Assembly (NCBI RefSeq): GCF_963677065.1
Contig: NZ_OY781872.1
Location: forward strand, 553,419 to 617,418
Length of the DNA stretch: 64,000 nucleotides
DNA from: an uncultured Methanoregula sp.
GTDB taxonomy: Archaea; Halobacteriota; Methanomicrobia; Methanomicrobiales; Methanospirillaceae
Reading direction: 5' to 3'
The notes beneath the pieces are model-generated. The model was given only the letters and a program-made list of their open reading frames with translations, did no database searches and had not been told where the DNA came from. Shown here piece after piece: positions 1 to 7,861 of this stretch. How positions within the stretch are numbered: position 1 is the first letter of the stretch; the number at the start of each line of letters is the position of its first letter. The position numbers and the translations under genes were made by a program.

Positions 1-144
1 CATCATCCCCGCAAGGTAAGCACGAATCCCCACCAAAATTTTTTTCTTTTTTATAATCCATAAAAAACGGGACCGGTTTTAACAGCCCCGGGTATTCTTA
101 CTGTTTCGTAATCCTCATACCCTGACAGGAGAAACAGGAGAAGT

Positions 145-1305
145 ATGAAAAACCCCTTCCACATCATGATCATCCCGACGCTGGGATGCCCCGGCCGGTG
201 CAAGTACTGCTGGAGCTCGGAAGAGGGATCGCCGATCATGACCATCGATACCGTCAGGGATATCGTTGAATGGCTCAGGGATTTCCGGAAGGACCGGGTG
301 ACGTTCACCTTCCACGGGGGCGAGCCGCTGCTCGCCGGCGCGGACTTTTACCGGCAGGCGCTCCCGCTGCTCGCCGGGGAGCTTGCGGATCTCACGCCGG
401 AGTTTGCCATGCAGACCAATCTCTGGCGGATGACTCCTGAGATTGCCGAAGTGCTTGCAGAATACCAGGTCCCGATCGGCTCCTCCATTGACGGTCCCGA
501 GGAAATTACCGATTCGCAGCGGGGAGACGGGTACTATGAGCAGACTATGAAAGGGTACGAGATCGCAAAGGCTGCCGGTCTCTCGGTCCGGTTCATCTGC
601 ACGTTCACCAACAAGTCGGTGAAGCACAAGGAAGAGATCTTCGCGTTTTTCAAGGAGAAGGGGTTTGTCCTGAAACTCCACCCGGCCCTGCCGTCGCTCC
701 GGTCCGAAAACCCGAAGGAATGGGCGCTCGAACCGGCGGAATACGGGGAGCTCCTCGTCTTCCTGCTCGACAAGGCGCTCGATAATATCGGGAATGTGGA
801 AGTGATGAACATCAACGACCTCTGCCGGTGCGTCTTCACCCGCCGGGGATCGGTCTGTACGTTCGTGGACTGCATGGGAAGCACGTTTGCCGTGGGGCCC
901 GACGGGTGCATCTATCCCTGCTACCGCTTCGTGGGAATGCCCGAATGGGTGATGGGACACGTGCGGGACAGGCCGACGATGGAACAGCTGATGGGATCGG
1001 AGCCGGGCCGGCGCATGACGGCGTTCGCGGAATATGTTAACACGGCCTGCAGGGACTGTTCGCATATCCGGTACTGCCGGGGCGGCTGCCCCTACAATGC
1101 GATCGCCCCCTCGGGGGGATCGCTCGACGGGGTTGATCCCCACTGCACTGCCTACAAGCGGATCTTCGACGAGCTGAACGAACGGCTGAACACAGAGATG
1201 TTCGAAGCGCCGATGCCGGGGATGGGGGGATTCGGGATGCCAGCACCGAAAAAACCGGCAAAACCCGGCGTGATGATGCTGATGCGCTCGATTGTTGCGA
1301 AGTAA
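145..1305 (+). CDS. Radical SAM/SPASM peptide-modifying enzyme
   Basis: This 386-residue protein has an N-terminal radical SAM core with C15-x3-C19-x2-C22 for the SAM-bound [4Fe-4S] cluster. A Cys-rich SPASM region follows from about residue 228 (CVF, VDCMG, GCIYPCY, CRDCSHIRYCRGGC, PHC), which would hold auxiliary Fe-S clusters. That architecture is typical of anaerobic sulfatase-maturase relatives that modify ribosomal peptides, and the sequence resembles the methanogen-restricted putative peptide-modifying group (Mhun_1560-like). No sulfatase is nearby, so a peptide substrate is more likely; this is inference. The tail is Gly/Met/Pro-rich (about 357-386). An AGGAG precedes the ATG, and a TATA-like tttttataat lies around 49-58. 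It forms an operon with the B12-binding gene 64 bp downstream. No certain precursor peptide is seen within the window. Confidence 0.85.
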   Translation: MKNPFHIMIIPTLGCPGRCKYCWSSEEGSPIMTIDTVRDIVEWLRDFRKDRVTFTFHGGEPLLAGADFYRQALPLLAGELADLTPEFAMQTNLWRMTPEIAEVLAEYQVPIGSSIDGPEEITDSQRGDGYYEQTMKGYEIAKAAGLSVRFICTFTNKSVKHKEEIFAFFKEKGFVLKLHPALPSLRSENPKEWALEPAEYGELLVFLLDKALDNIGNVEVMNINDLCRCVFTRRGSVCTFVDCMGSTFAVGPDGCIYPCYRFVGMPEWVMGHVRDRPTMEQLMGSEPGRRMTAFAEYVNTACRDCSHIRYCRGGCPYNAIAPSGGSLDGVDPHCTAYKRIFDELNERLNTEMFEAPMPGMGGFGMPAPKKPAKPGVMMLMRSIVAK

Positions 1306-1369
1306 CAGGCAAAGCCTGATATCCCTTCAGTTGAATTCTCTCTCTTAACAACCGGAGGCAGAAGACCTG

Positions 1370-2470
1370 ATGGACACGAAAGGATCCCCTGTATACCAGC
1401 CGGTCGGGCTTGACCGGGACGGACTGAGCGGAAAAGCGCTGGACCGGTACAGCACAGCGCACGCCGTGGTCTGGCGCGATCTGAGCCCTAACCGGAAAAA
1501 AGAGATCCGGGCAGAATTCATGGACCTCATCGCAAACCTCCAGGAATCGCTTGCCGCCGGCAGCCCGGCCTTTCTCATCGATTACAGCCTCAGGGCACAG
1601 GAACGCCAGTCTGCCCGCCGGTTCCCGGAGGGGTTCACGGCATCGTGCCTCAAAACGCTTGCCCCGGTCCTTGCCGAAGAACTGCACCCCGACCATCGCG
1701 ATAGCGCTGCACGGTTCATCCGGGAAACGCTTGCTGCCCTGAAAGCCGGGCACGGGAAACCCGCCCTGCCCGCAACGGCAGAAACGCCCCTCTCACCGGC
1801 CGCCCGGGCATTCCTCGATGCTCTCCTCGCCGGGAATAAACATCAGGCTGAAGAGATTGTTGACGGTGAACTGAAGGCAGGCCGGCAGGTCAGCGAGGTC
1901 TACCGCACCATCTTCCAGCCGGCGCTCGTGGAGACGGGCAGGCTCTGGCAGGTGAACAAGGTAAGCGTTGACCGGGAACACTACATCTCGGCAGCAATCC
2001 TCCGGCTCATGGGACGGCTCCAGGACCGGATTACCGATCCTGAAAAGTCAGGCCGAAAGAACCGGACCGTGGTCGCCGCCTGTGTCGGGGAAGAACTCCA
2101 CGAGATCGGGATCCGCATGGTTGCGGACTTTTTCAGGATGGACGGATGGGATGTCCACTATATCGGGGCAAACACGCCGCCCCCGTACATAGCCGGCGCA
2201 GTCAGGGAAGAGAAGGCCGGCATCCTCGCCCTCTCGGTTACCATGCCTTCCCGCCTTCCCGAACTTCACTACCTCATCCGCTCGCTCCGGGCCGACCCGG
2301 CAACCGCGAAGACCAGGATCATCGTCGGGGGATACCCGTTCCTGCTCGTCCCCGACCTCTGGCAGCGGATCGGGGCGGATGCCGGCGCACAGGGTGCCGA
2401 GGAGGCCGTTGCCGCGGCCCGCAGGCTCATGAAAGGTACCGGCCCGGCACATCGGGCACCTGACCAATAA
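1370..2470 (+). CDS. Stand-alone B12-binding protein with photoreceptor-like W-x9-EH motif
   Basis: This 366-residue protein has three visible parts: an N-terminal helical region (1-135) of unknown role, a four-helix cobalamin cap domain (about 140-230), and a Rossmann-like B12-binding domain (about 235-345). The cap carries W193 followed nine residues later by E203-H204, the W-x9-EH signature known from CarH/LitR light sensors. The B12-loop motif is E242-L-H244-E-I-G247, that is E-x-H-x-x-G rather than the D-x-H-x-x-G of methyltransferases; E at this place is also typical of CarH-like sensors. No DNA-binding MerR domain is evident. A GGAGG lies just before the ATG. Role as a B12- or light-responsive regulator is inferred; a corrinoid methyl carrier is the alternative. 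Confidence 0.8.
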   Translation: MDTKGSPVYQPVGLDRDGLSGKALDRYSTAHAVVWRDLSPNRKKEIRAEFMDLIANLQESLAAGSPAFLIDYSLRAQERQSARRFPEGFTASCLKTLAPVLAEELHPDHRDSAARFIRETLAALKAGHGKPALPATAETPLSPAARAFLDALLAGNKHQAEEIVDGELKAGRQVSEVYRTIFQPALVETGRLWQVNKVSVDREHYISAAILRLMGRLQDRITDPEKSGRKNRTVVAACVGEELHEIGIRMVADFFRMDGWDVHYIGANTPPPYIAGAVREEKAGILALSVTMPSRLPELHYLIRSLRADPATAKTRIIVGGYPFLLVPDLWQRIGADAGAQGAEEAVAAARRLMKGTGPAHRAPDQ

Positions 2471-2575
2471 CGTATCCCATCACAGAGTGCCCGGGGTGTC
2501 TCTGCCCACACGGCACATCATCCCGTTTATCGGTCTGCCGGTGATTGTACACCGGGTCGTTTTTCACGGCGGGAT

Positions 2576-2965
2576 CTAGGGCATCCTCGGCTTCCAGAGA
2601 CCAATGCCGTTTCCTTCGGTATCCTGGATGATGGCCACCTGCCCTACGCCTTTGATATCTTCCTTTGGCATCACGATTTTGCCGCCCAGCTTGGTCACGT
2701 TCGCCAGGACCTTGTCAAGATCGTCGACCATCACGTAGCTTTTGATGAGTTCGTTCATCTGCCGCTTGTACATTCCGCCCATGTTCATCGTGCCTTCCCG
2801 GGTTTCGCCGGTGATGATATCCTGGTACTCTATCGATGCCAGTTTCTCCCGGTCCATGGACGCGCCCTGGGAAGGTTCGATCTTCCACCCGAGGAGGTTC
2901 TTGTAGAAATGCTTTGCCCGGTCAACATTGTCGGCCGGTATCTCGAAGTACGCAATGTTTGCCAT
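2576..2965 (-). CDS. Glyoxalase/bleomycin-resistance (VOC) family protein
   Basis: This 129-residue protein shows the paired beta-alpha-beta-beta-beta modules of the VOC superfamily. The N-terminal half begins NIAYFEIPADNVDRAKHFY and ends in the GMYKRQM region, and the second half runs from SYVMVDDLDKVLANV to DTEGNGIGLWKP. The ATG at 2965 was chosen because homology begins there and because upstream in-frame sequence is of poor quality. No Shine-Dalgarno sequence is visible and an AT-rich element lies about 25-30 bp upstream, so the message is probably leaderless. It is divergent from the CcdA-like gene. The substrate cannot be told from the sequence; similar archaeal proteins are usually annotated only as VOC family. 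Confidence 0.85.
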   Translation of the reverse strand: MANIAYFEIPADNVDRAKHFYKNLLGWKIEPSQGASMDREKLASIEYQDIITGETREGTMNMGGMYKRQMNELIKSYVMVDDLDKVLANVTKLGGKIVMPKEDIKGVGQVAIIQDTEGNGIGLWKPRMP

Positions 2966-3097
2966 GGAGAGGGATGTGAGCGGATTATTATTTAGATGTT
3001 GAGATACAGGTCTCCGGGCCGTCATTTTTCCGATGCCGGCGGATCCATCCCCGGGTATATTTCCAAATCCTTTTTTCCCGAAAAGCGAATTGTTACC

Positions 3098-3766
3098 ATG
3101 ATGGCCGCGCTCGACCCCACGATCCTCGGGATCTTTGTATTCGGCCTTATTGCCGGCATCTGTCCGTGCAACAGCGTGCTCTGCCTGGGACTCATCGGCT
3201 ACCTTACGAGCGGGAAGACGCAGCTCTCGCTTGCAAATATCCTCCGGCTGACCATCTCGTTCTGCGCCGGGACCGTCCTCGTGCTCCTGCCGCTCGGCCT
3301 TCTTGCCGGCTTCATCGGCCACTACCTGCTCTTCCTCAACAGCGCGATCGCGTGGGGAATCGGCGGCGTGCTGATGATCCTCATGGGGCTCCAGCTCCTC
3401 CAGGTGTACAAGCCGCCGATAAAGAGCATTTTTAATTTTTTTAAGGTACCCATGTCCTACACGGTAACGGGTGCATTCCTGCTGGGGCTCTCGTTTGGCG
3501 CAATCACCGTAGGACGGGGAGCCCCGATGCTGCTCATCGTCCTGACCTACATCGCCCTGTACCAGACGGCAGTCCAGGGATTGTTCACCATGCTTGTCTA
3601 TGCAGTCGGGCTTGCCATTCCCCTGATCGTAATCAGCTCCCTTGGCGGCGCACTGGGAAAGACCATCAAGGACAAAGCCCGGATCAGCGGCGAGGCTTTC
3701 GACAAGATCATCGGGGTGATCATCGTGATCATCGGGATATACTTCCTCTGGCTCGCATTCCAGTAA
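3098..3766 (+). CDS. CcdA/DsbD-like transmembrane protein
   Basis: This 222-residue integral membrane protein has six predicted hydrophobic segments and belongs to the cytochrome c biogenesis transmembrane (CcdA/DsbD) superfamily, whose members pass thiol reducing equivalents across the membrane. The first segment holds C22-P-C24-N-x3-C29. The position in the second half of the protein where CcdA has its partner cysteine reads V-G-R-G-A-P, without Cys, so the usual two-cysteine relay is incomplete. The start at 3098 was preferred over an upstream in-frame ATG because a TATA-like gtatattt at 3055-3062 lies about 40 bp before it. A small Cys-rich gene lies convergently 70 bp downstream. Confidence 0.75.
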   Translation: MMAALDPTILGIFVFGLIAGICPCNSVLCLGLIGYLTSGKTQLSLANILRLTISFCAGTVLVLLPLGLLAGFIGHYLLFLNSAIAWGIGGVLMILMGLQLLQVYKPPIKSIFNFFKVPMSYTVTGAFLLGLSFGAITVGRGAPMLLIVLTYIALYQTAVQGLFTMLVYAVGLAIPLIVISSLGGALGKTIKDKARISGEAFDKIIGVIIVIIGIYFLWLAFQ

Positions 3767-3836
3767 AACAGGTATTCACCAGAAACGCCCGGCCCCCGGT
3801 CTTTCCTAAAATGAGATGGAGGCGGGTCCTGTTTTA

Positions 3837-3986
3837 TTACGTAAGGCCCTGGGTAAACCGCCAGTAGATGGCACACCCGCTGTCCTCGCCGGGACAGATC
3901 TTTTCTGCAAAATCCGGGCAATTGCTCCCGCAGGGGGATTCCGGTTCAGATGGCTTTTTTGAAGGGGTTTTGGCTTTTCCCGTCAT
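3837..3986 (-). CDS. Small Cys-rich protein (49 aa), function unknown
   Basis: A 49-residue open frame begins with a Lys/Pro/Ser-rich head (MTGKAKTPSKKPSEPE) and continues with C19-x3-C23-x7-C31-x6-C38 followed by an aromatic stretch AIYWRF. An AGGTG motif lies six bases before the ATG, as expected for a translated archaeal gene. The four cysteines could bind a metal or an Fe-S cluster, or be thiol-redox active. It lies tail-to-tail with the CcdA-like gene and 2.5 kb from the radical SAM enzyme; a functional link to either is only a hypothesis. It could also be a chance frame, but the spacing and composition make a real gene more likely. Confidence 0.55.
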   Translation of the reverse strand: MTGKAKTPSKKPSEPESPCGSNCPDFAEKICPGEDSGCAIYWRFTQGLT

Positions 3987-3989
3987 GGA

Positions 3990-4460
3990 TACACCTGAAT
4001 GACAGGTACTCCGTGCCTCCTCTTAAGGGTATAGTTTTTGAGATCATATCCCCCGTTCTCATTTTCCAAGGGGCTTGCCGGGTGCGACATACATTCCCCT
4101 GCCCAAAACCGCGAGTCCGGCACGAAAAAAACGGGGGGGTCCCCGGCCAACCCCCCCTCCCGTTGGTTTCAAAACCGGCCCAACCCCCCTCACCAGGTAC
4201 GGGGGGGGTATGCGGGAGACCCCCCCACCCCCTCAGGCCAGACGGACCCCCCCTGATCAGAATCGGGTAGCCCTTCCAGAATCCCCACCGGCGGAAGCCG
4301 GCAAAATCAGGCACTCATTCGGGTGTGCAATACGTGTGCATTACCAGTTTTGAGGAGGGGGGTCTCCCGGGGACCTCCCCCCTCTTTGTTTTTTAAAATG
4401 GGGGAACCCCCCCCATGCGTTGGATTTGGGATGGGGGGGTGGACCCTCATTGCATGAAAA
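3990..4460. repeat. Gene-free stretch with G/C-homopolymer tracts
   Basis: No convincing gene is seen between the small Cys-rich gene and the AT-rich island. The stretch holds many runs of six to eight G or C, arranged so that C-runs and G-runs can pair (for example around 4133-4170, 4200-4250, 4356-4382 and 4403-4440). The same kind of sequence recurs at 58071-58430. It looks like a family of intergenic structured elements rather than coding DNA. Confidence 0.5.
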
Positions 4461-4663
4461 TACTTGCAGGTGCAAGCAGATCAGAAAAATGGAATTCGGT
4501 TAAATTTCTCTCCATCCCCACCGTTGGTTTCTTCTCTCTTCAACCAGTAGAGCAGTTTACCAGTTATCAAATGTAGTTGTCAAGTATTTCTTGACTTTGA
4601 ATCTTTCATCAATTTTCTCAATCATCAAAAAAATTGATATCAAGAATTGGGTTTGGACACTCA

Positions 4664-5326
4664 TCATCTACCCTCCTCTAGTAATTCCATAACCTCAATC
4701 TCCCCACCCTCTTTATCGCTAACAGCCCAAATCGCTTCTTGGGCTTGCACTCCTTTCGTTTGCACTGCCTCTCCGGGCAAGAGAGTTAATCCGTGAGTTT
4801 TGAGGTCTATAACAATATCATTCTCTATTTTAAAGGTGACGATTCTTGTGGATCTAACTCTCCGAGGGGGGAACATATCAAGCAAAAAGGGTAATTCAAT
4901 AGGATTCATTTCTGAGTGACTTTCGAATTTCACTGTAAATTCGTTGCTCTTTGCCTGATAATTGAAGTAATTACCTTGGAGGGTGCCTATTCTCACTTCT
5001 TTTTCTCCCTCAAATGCAATGGACATGGGAAATTGTTCGTCTATAGTCATCTCATTCTTGACACCAAGCGTCTTAAATAAATCCACCTCATCTGGGTGAA
5101 AACGGATCCATAATCCAATAACTCGGATATTTTTTGCCGATCTCGTAAACGTTGCAAATAATACTTTTCCAACAGAGTTCACTCTGATGGGTTCACCCAT
5201 TTGTTCACCACCCACTCGGAATAAAAGATGTGGCGAATAAAATTTCCAGTGAATTAAATACACAATAATGGATAAAATACCGAGGACGCTTAAAACTAAA
5301 GAAATGATCTCGTACATATTTGCCAT
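4664..5326 (-). CDS. Membrane-anchored protein of unknown function (AT-rich)
   Basis: This 220-residue protein has one N-terminal transmembrane segment (about residues 5-27) and a mostly beta-type hydrophilic remainder. I do not recognise the family. The coding sequence is clearly richer in A/T than the methanogen core genes in this window and uses many AAA/AAT/ATT codons, which suggests recent acquisition. An AAGGA motif sits directly before the ATG at 5326 but at better spacing for the internal ATG at 5317, so translation may start three codons later. It lies 54 bp downstream of the next AT-rich membrane protein in the same direction, and the two may be co-transcribed. Confidence 0.7.
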   Translation of the reverse strand: MANMYEIISLVLSVLGILSIIVYLIHWKFYSPHLLFRVGGEQMGEPIRVNSVGKVLFATFTRSAKNIRVIGLWIRFHPDEVDLFKTLGVKNEMTIDEQFPMSIAFEGEKEVRIGTLQGNYFNYQAKSNEFTVKFESHSEMNPIELPFLLDMFPPRRVRSTRIVTFKIENDIVIDLKTHGLTLLPGEAVQTKGVQAQEAIWAVSDKEGGEIEVMELLEEGR

Positions 5327-5380
5327 TCCTTTTCGTTATACTCCCTATTTCCTCTCGATCTACTGGGGTTGTTCGCGAAT

Positions 5381-6433
5381 TTACATAGAACGTGAATTGC
5401 CCCAGTATTCCTCGTTTAGGTGCATTTCATCTTCTGTAAGGTAGTATTCGATTTTCCAATCAAGAAGTAGTTCTTCGATTTTTTCAGAGAGTCCATCGAT
5501 AGTTTTTATCAAATTCATTCTCATTTTTTGAAAAAGTATAATATCATTTTTAATATTAGATTCAGAAAGCCATTGATTTAATTCCACTTTATTTTTAACA
5601 ATAAATTCAGCCAGATCATAAAATTGCCGTCTATCTTTACGAGGACTATTTAGAAAATTTTCTTTTTGAGACTCGATATCGTCTAATGATATGCAATAGT
5701 TGTTCATGGGATTGCCAATAAATTCCTTATTTAAGATTAGGGTGCGGAATATCAGACAGTAGTTTGATTCGTGTGAATTTTCGGTACTTTCTCCCTCAAA
5801 ATAGTCTTTAAGGTCGAATGTATCCAAGGAAACGCAGGTCGTTTTAAAATCATCCCATATACGGGGAAGATGTGTCGACATTTGTTGAATTGATTCTTTT
5901 AATTCCGAACATGAATCACTATATTTTTTGGTTAATGTTTCAATATCGGAATAATGCTTTTTCAATATGTTGTCTTTGTTTTTTAGTAGCGATGTGGCGG
6001 GTCTCTCAACGCCGCGATTCATTGACATTTGTGCGTTCTCGGCATGTTTTGAACAAATAAAAATATTTCCTTTCAAATAGAAATCCAACGGGTTAATTCC
6101 CTCTAATGTTGGTTCAGATCTTATTCCAACTAAGAATGATCCACGTTCTAAATTCACTCGCGCTTTTTTTAGATCCTTCAGCATTGGCGAAAAAATGGAT
6201 CGTGAGATTTCTGCGATATATTTCCCTTGTGAACCTCTTTCGATAATTTTTACGTTTTTCTCAGTACTTACCGCATACCATGCAGTAATCGCTACAAGAA
6301 CGGCAGTTACACCAACAGTGAGAATTCCAGAATCAAAAATTAAGCGAAAGTAAATTGAGGCAATTATCGACACCAAAATGATAAGAATACAGACAATTGC
6401 TAACCCACTTTTCCCTGCAATGAATTTCATCAT
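5381..6433 (-). CDS. Two-TM membrane protein with cytoplasmic helical domain, unknown function (AT-rich)
   Basis: This 350-residue protein opens with two adjacent hydrophobic segments (about 8-30 and 36-54) forming a membrane hairpin. A long hydrophilic, largely helical region follows, with Lys/Glu-rich stretches (about 150-185 and 290-330). I do not recognise the family. Base composition is strongly AT-rich, as in the neighbouring 220-residue gene, and both lie beside the remnant of a restriction-modification gene. That points to an accessory or defence-type insertion, which is inference from context. Two consecutive ATGs begin the frame; either may be used. Confidence 0.7.
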   Translation of the reverse strand: MMKFIAGKSGLAIVCILIILVSIIASIYFRLIFDSGILTVGVTAVLVAITAWYAVSTEKNVKIIERGSQGKYIAEISRSIFSPMLKDLKKARVNLERGSFLVGIRSEPTLEGINPLDFYLKGNIFICSKHAENAQMSMNRGVERPATSLLKNKDNILKKHYSDIETLTKKYSDSCSELKESIQQMSTHLPRIWDDFKTTCVSLDTFDLKDYFEGESTENSHESNYCLIFRTLILNKEFIGNPMNNYCISLDDIESQKENFLNSPRKDRRQFYDLAEFIVKNKVELNQWLSESNIKNDIILFQKMRMNLIKTIDGLSEKIEELLLDWKIEYYLTEDEMHLNEEYWGNSRSM

Positions 6434-6439
6434 TGTGTT

Positions 6440-6669
6440 TTACCCCCTCAACATCGCAATCCCCTCTGTTATCAGCCCTTACAACTTATGCGCCAATTCT
6501 CGATCATCGTATCCGTTGCCTCAACCTGCCGGGAAAGCAACGTCTTCTCGTGATCGAGTGAGGTGTCCTGCAACCGCTTGTTGAGGTCGAGCATCTGCCC
6601 GCGAATGTAAGCATCACGATGGAATGTATACTTCTCAACAAGGGGCTGGATGGTATCGGGGGCTGCCAT
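6440..6669 (-). pseudogene. Remnant of a restriction-modification (Eco57I/BREX-like methylase) gene
   Basis: A 65-codon frame starts MAAPDTIQPLVEKYTFHRDAY and ends SRQVEATDTMIENW. The first part resembles the N-terminus and the second (MLDLNKRL..., then SRQVEATD) the extreme C-terminus of large restriction-modification methylases, in which about a thousand residues normally separate them. Past the frame's stop, a neighbouring frame reads K-L-stop-G-L-I-T-E-G-I-A-M-L-R-G, matching the family's terminal ELYGLTEEEI motif apart from one stop codon and one frameshift. The natural reading is a gene reduced by a large internal deletion. The family assignment rests on remembered consensus motifs. Confidence 0.55.
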
Positions 6670-6797
6670 TGATCAAGGGTTGCCGTAATGCCCGTTAAAG
6701 ATATTGAATTATATTTCTGGAATTTTTCCGGTAGTTATCGGGGAAGAGTTCTATCATCCCAGCCCAACCCCTACCCCATTCATCTAACCCATTCCAT

Positions 6798-6809
6798 CTT
6801 ATATATTTA
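6798..6809 (+). promoter_or_regulatory. Strong TATA box (box A)
   Basis: The string cttatatattta stands in an AT-rich stretch directly before GC-rich sequence. Archaeal transcription would begin about 25 bp downstream, near 6832. Confidence 0.55.
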
Positions 6810-6831
6810 AATAAAAATATGATAATTTCTC

Positions 6832-7113
6832 AATAATCACAATGCCTCACCGGATACAATGCAACACCCGGTGAACCGTTGTGGGTATGCATCGAAGCAC
6901 AGACCATCCCGGAACGGAAACTTTGGGATGTGACTACAGAAACGGCTGCAAACCGGCTTTATTCCCGGCCACCGGCGTGACGGTACGAAGACCTGCCCGG
7001 CAATTTTGGGCAGGAACCCGTATGCATGGCCCCGGAAGGCTTGGGCATTCTGACATGGCGAGCGGACGCTCCTGCAGAAAGTCCCGTTATCGGAGAGTTG
7101 AAGTTATGAAAAT
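6832..7113 (+). promoter_or_regulatory. Long GC-rich transcribed leader, possible structured RNA
   Basis: About 280 nt lie between the predicted transcription start and the next gene, with no convincing coding frame. There is a perfect 7-bp hairpin, cctgccc/gggcagg at 6992-6998 and 7008-7014. Its 5' arm overlaps GAAGACCTGCC (6988-6998), which resembles the B12 box of cobalamin riboswitches. The other conserved riboswitch segments are not convincingly present, so this is recorded as a structured-leader candidate only. The sequence between 6670 and 6797 shows nothing recognisable. Confidence 0.3.
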
Positions 7114-7686
7114 ATGGCAGAAATTAGCAAGACGCAAAGAAACTCCAGGGGGGCAGTTCCTGCAGCCCGGGAAAGGAGCGGGAAGAGCATTCCCGTTCAG
7201 GGAACCGTTGTTGAACACAGGAAGGTGAACGCCGGGAGCATCAGCACCCGGACGGGTATCGCCCCGTGCACGGACGGGACAACACCCCCCGGTACCGGGG
7301 GGTGCCAGGCCAGCGATCCCGAAGAGACCATCAGCACCTACCTGAGATCGAGCGGGATCGTGTACCGGGCCATGAATCTCCTCGGGGACTGGAAGTACCA
7401 GGCCGCCCGGATCATCTGCTCCGGCATCCCGGTCGACATCGTGGCGATCCGCAGGGACCGGGTCCTGCTCGTGCAGGTCATCAGCTCGCGGGTGCCGGTC
7501 CTGGACGCTGCAGGCCTGACCCGGCAGTACGGGACAAAGATCCAGAACCTCAGGGTCATGGGAACCGATGCCCAGTTCCGGAAGATCCTGCTTGCGTACT
7601 CCCAGGGGTCCGGCTGGAAATATTACGATGTCCTGCCAGGAGGTCTCATCCCCGCATGGGACCTGCCGGAACCCCCGGCCCCCTGA
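7114..7686 (+). CDS. Protein of unknown function, possible degenerate nuclease-like fold
   Basis: Only the second half (from about residue 75, EETISTYLRSSGIVYRAMN, to the end) looks like a conserved domain. It has the alternating pattern G-I-P-V-D-I-V-A-I-x5-V-L-L-V-Q-V-I-S, which recalls the PD-(D/E)XK nuclease core, but the acidic and lysine positions read Q and I/S, so catalysis is doubtful. The first 70 residues are low in complexity, and the true start may lie downstream of 7114. No clear Shine-Dalgarno sequence fixes it. The gene follows the long leader and may be regulated by it. Function is unknown. Confidence 0.5.
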   Translation: MAEISKTQRNSRGAVPAARERSGKSIPVQGTVVEHRKVNAGSISTRTGIAPCTDGTTPPGTGGCQASDPEETISTYLRSSGIVYRAMNLLGDWKYQAARIICSGIPVDIVAIRRDRVLLVQVISSRVPVLDAAGLTRQYGTKIQNLRVMGTDAQFRKILLAYSQGSGWKYYDVLPGGLIPAWDLPEPPAP

Positions 7687-7861
7687 TCTTTTTTCTCTTC
7701 GCGCGGAATCAAATCCGCAGCACCGGTCTTGTCAGATTTCAAAAATAGTGCATTAAAGACCCCCGTTTTCAACCCCACAAGCGAGAAGATGTTCCCAGCC
7801 ACCCCATGCTCTTATGTCAAAGGGCGCCCCGCGACAAAGAACGAAAAAGGAGGAATGAAAC

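Noticed and set aside
115..1143. A long minus-strand frame opposite the radical SAM gene
   Set aside because: Arg/Pro/His-rich antisense frame without a start context, opposite a gene with clear Fe-S motifs.
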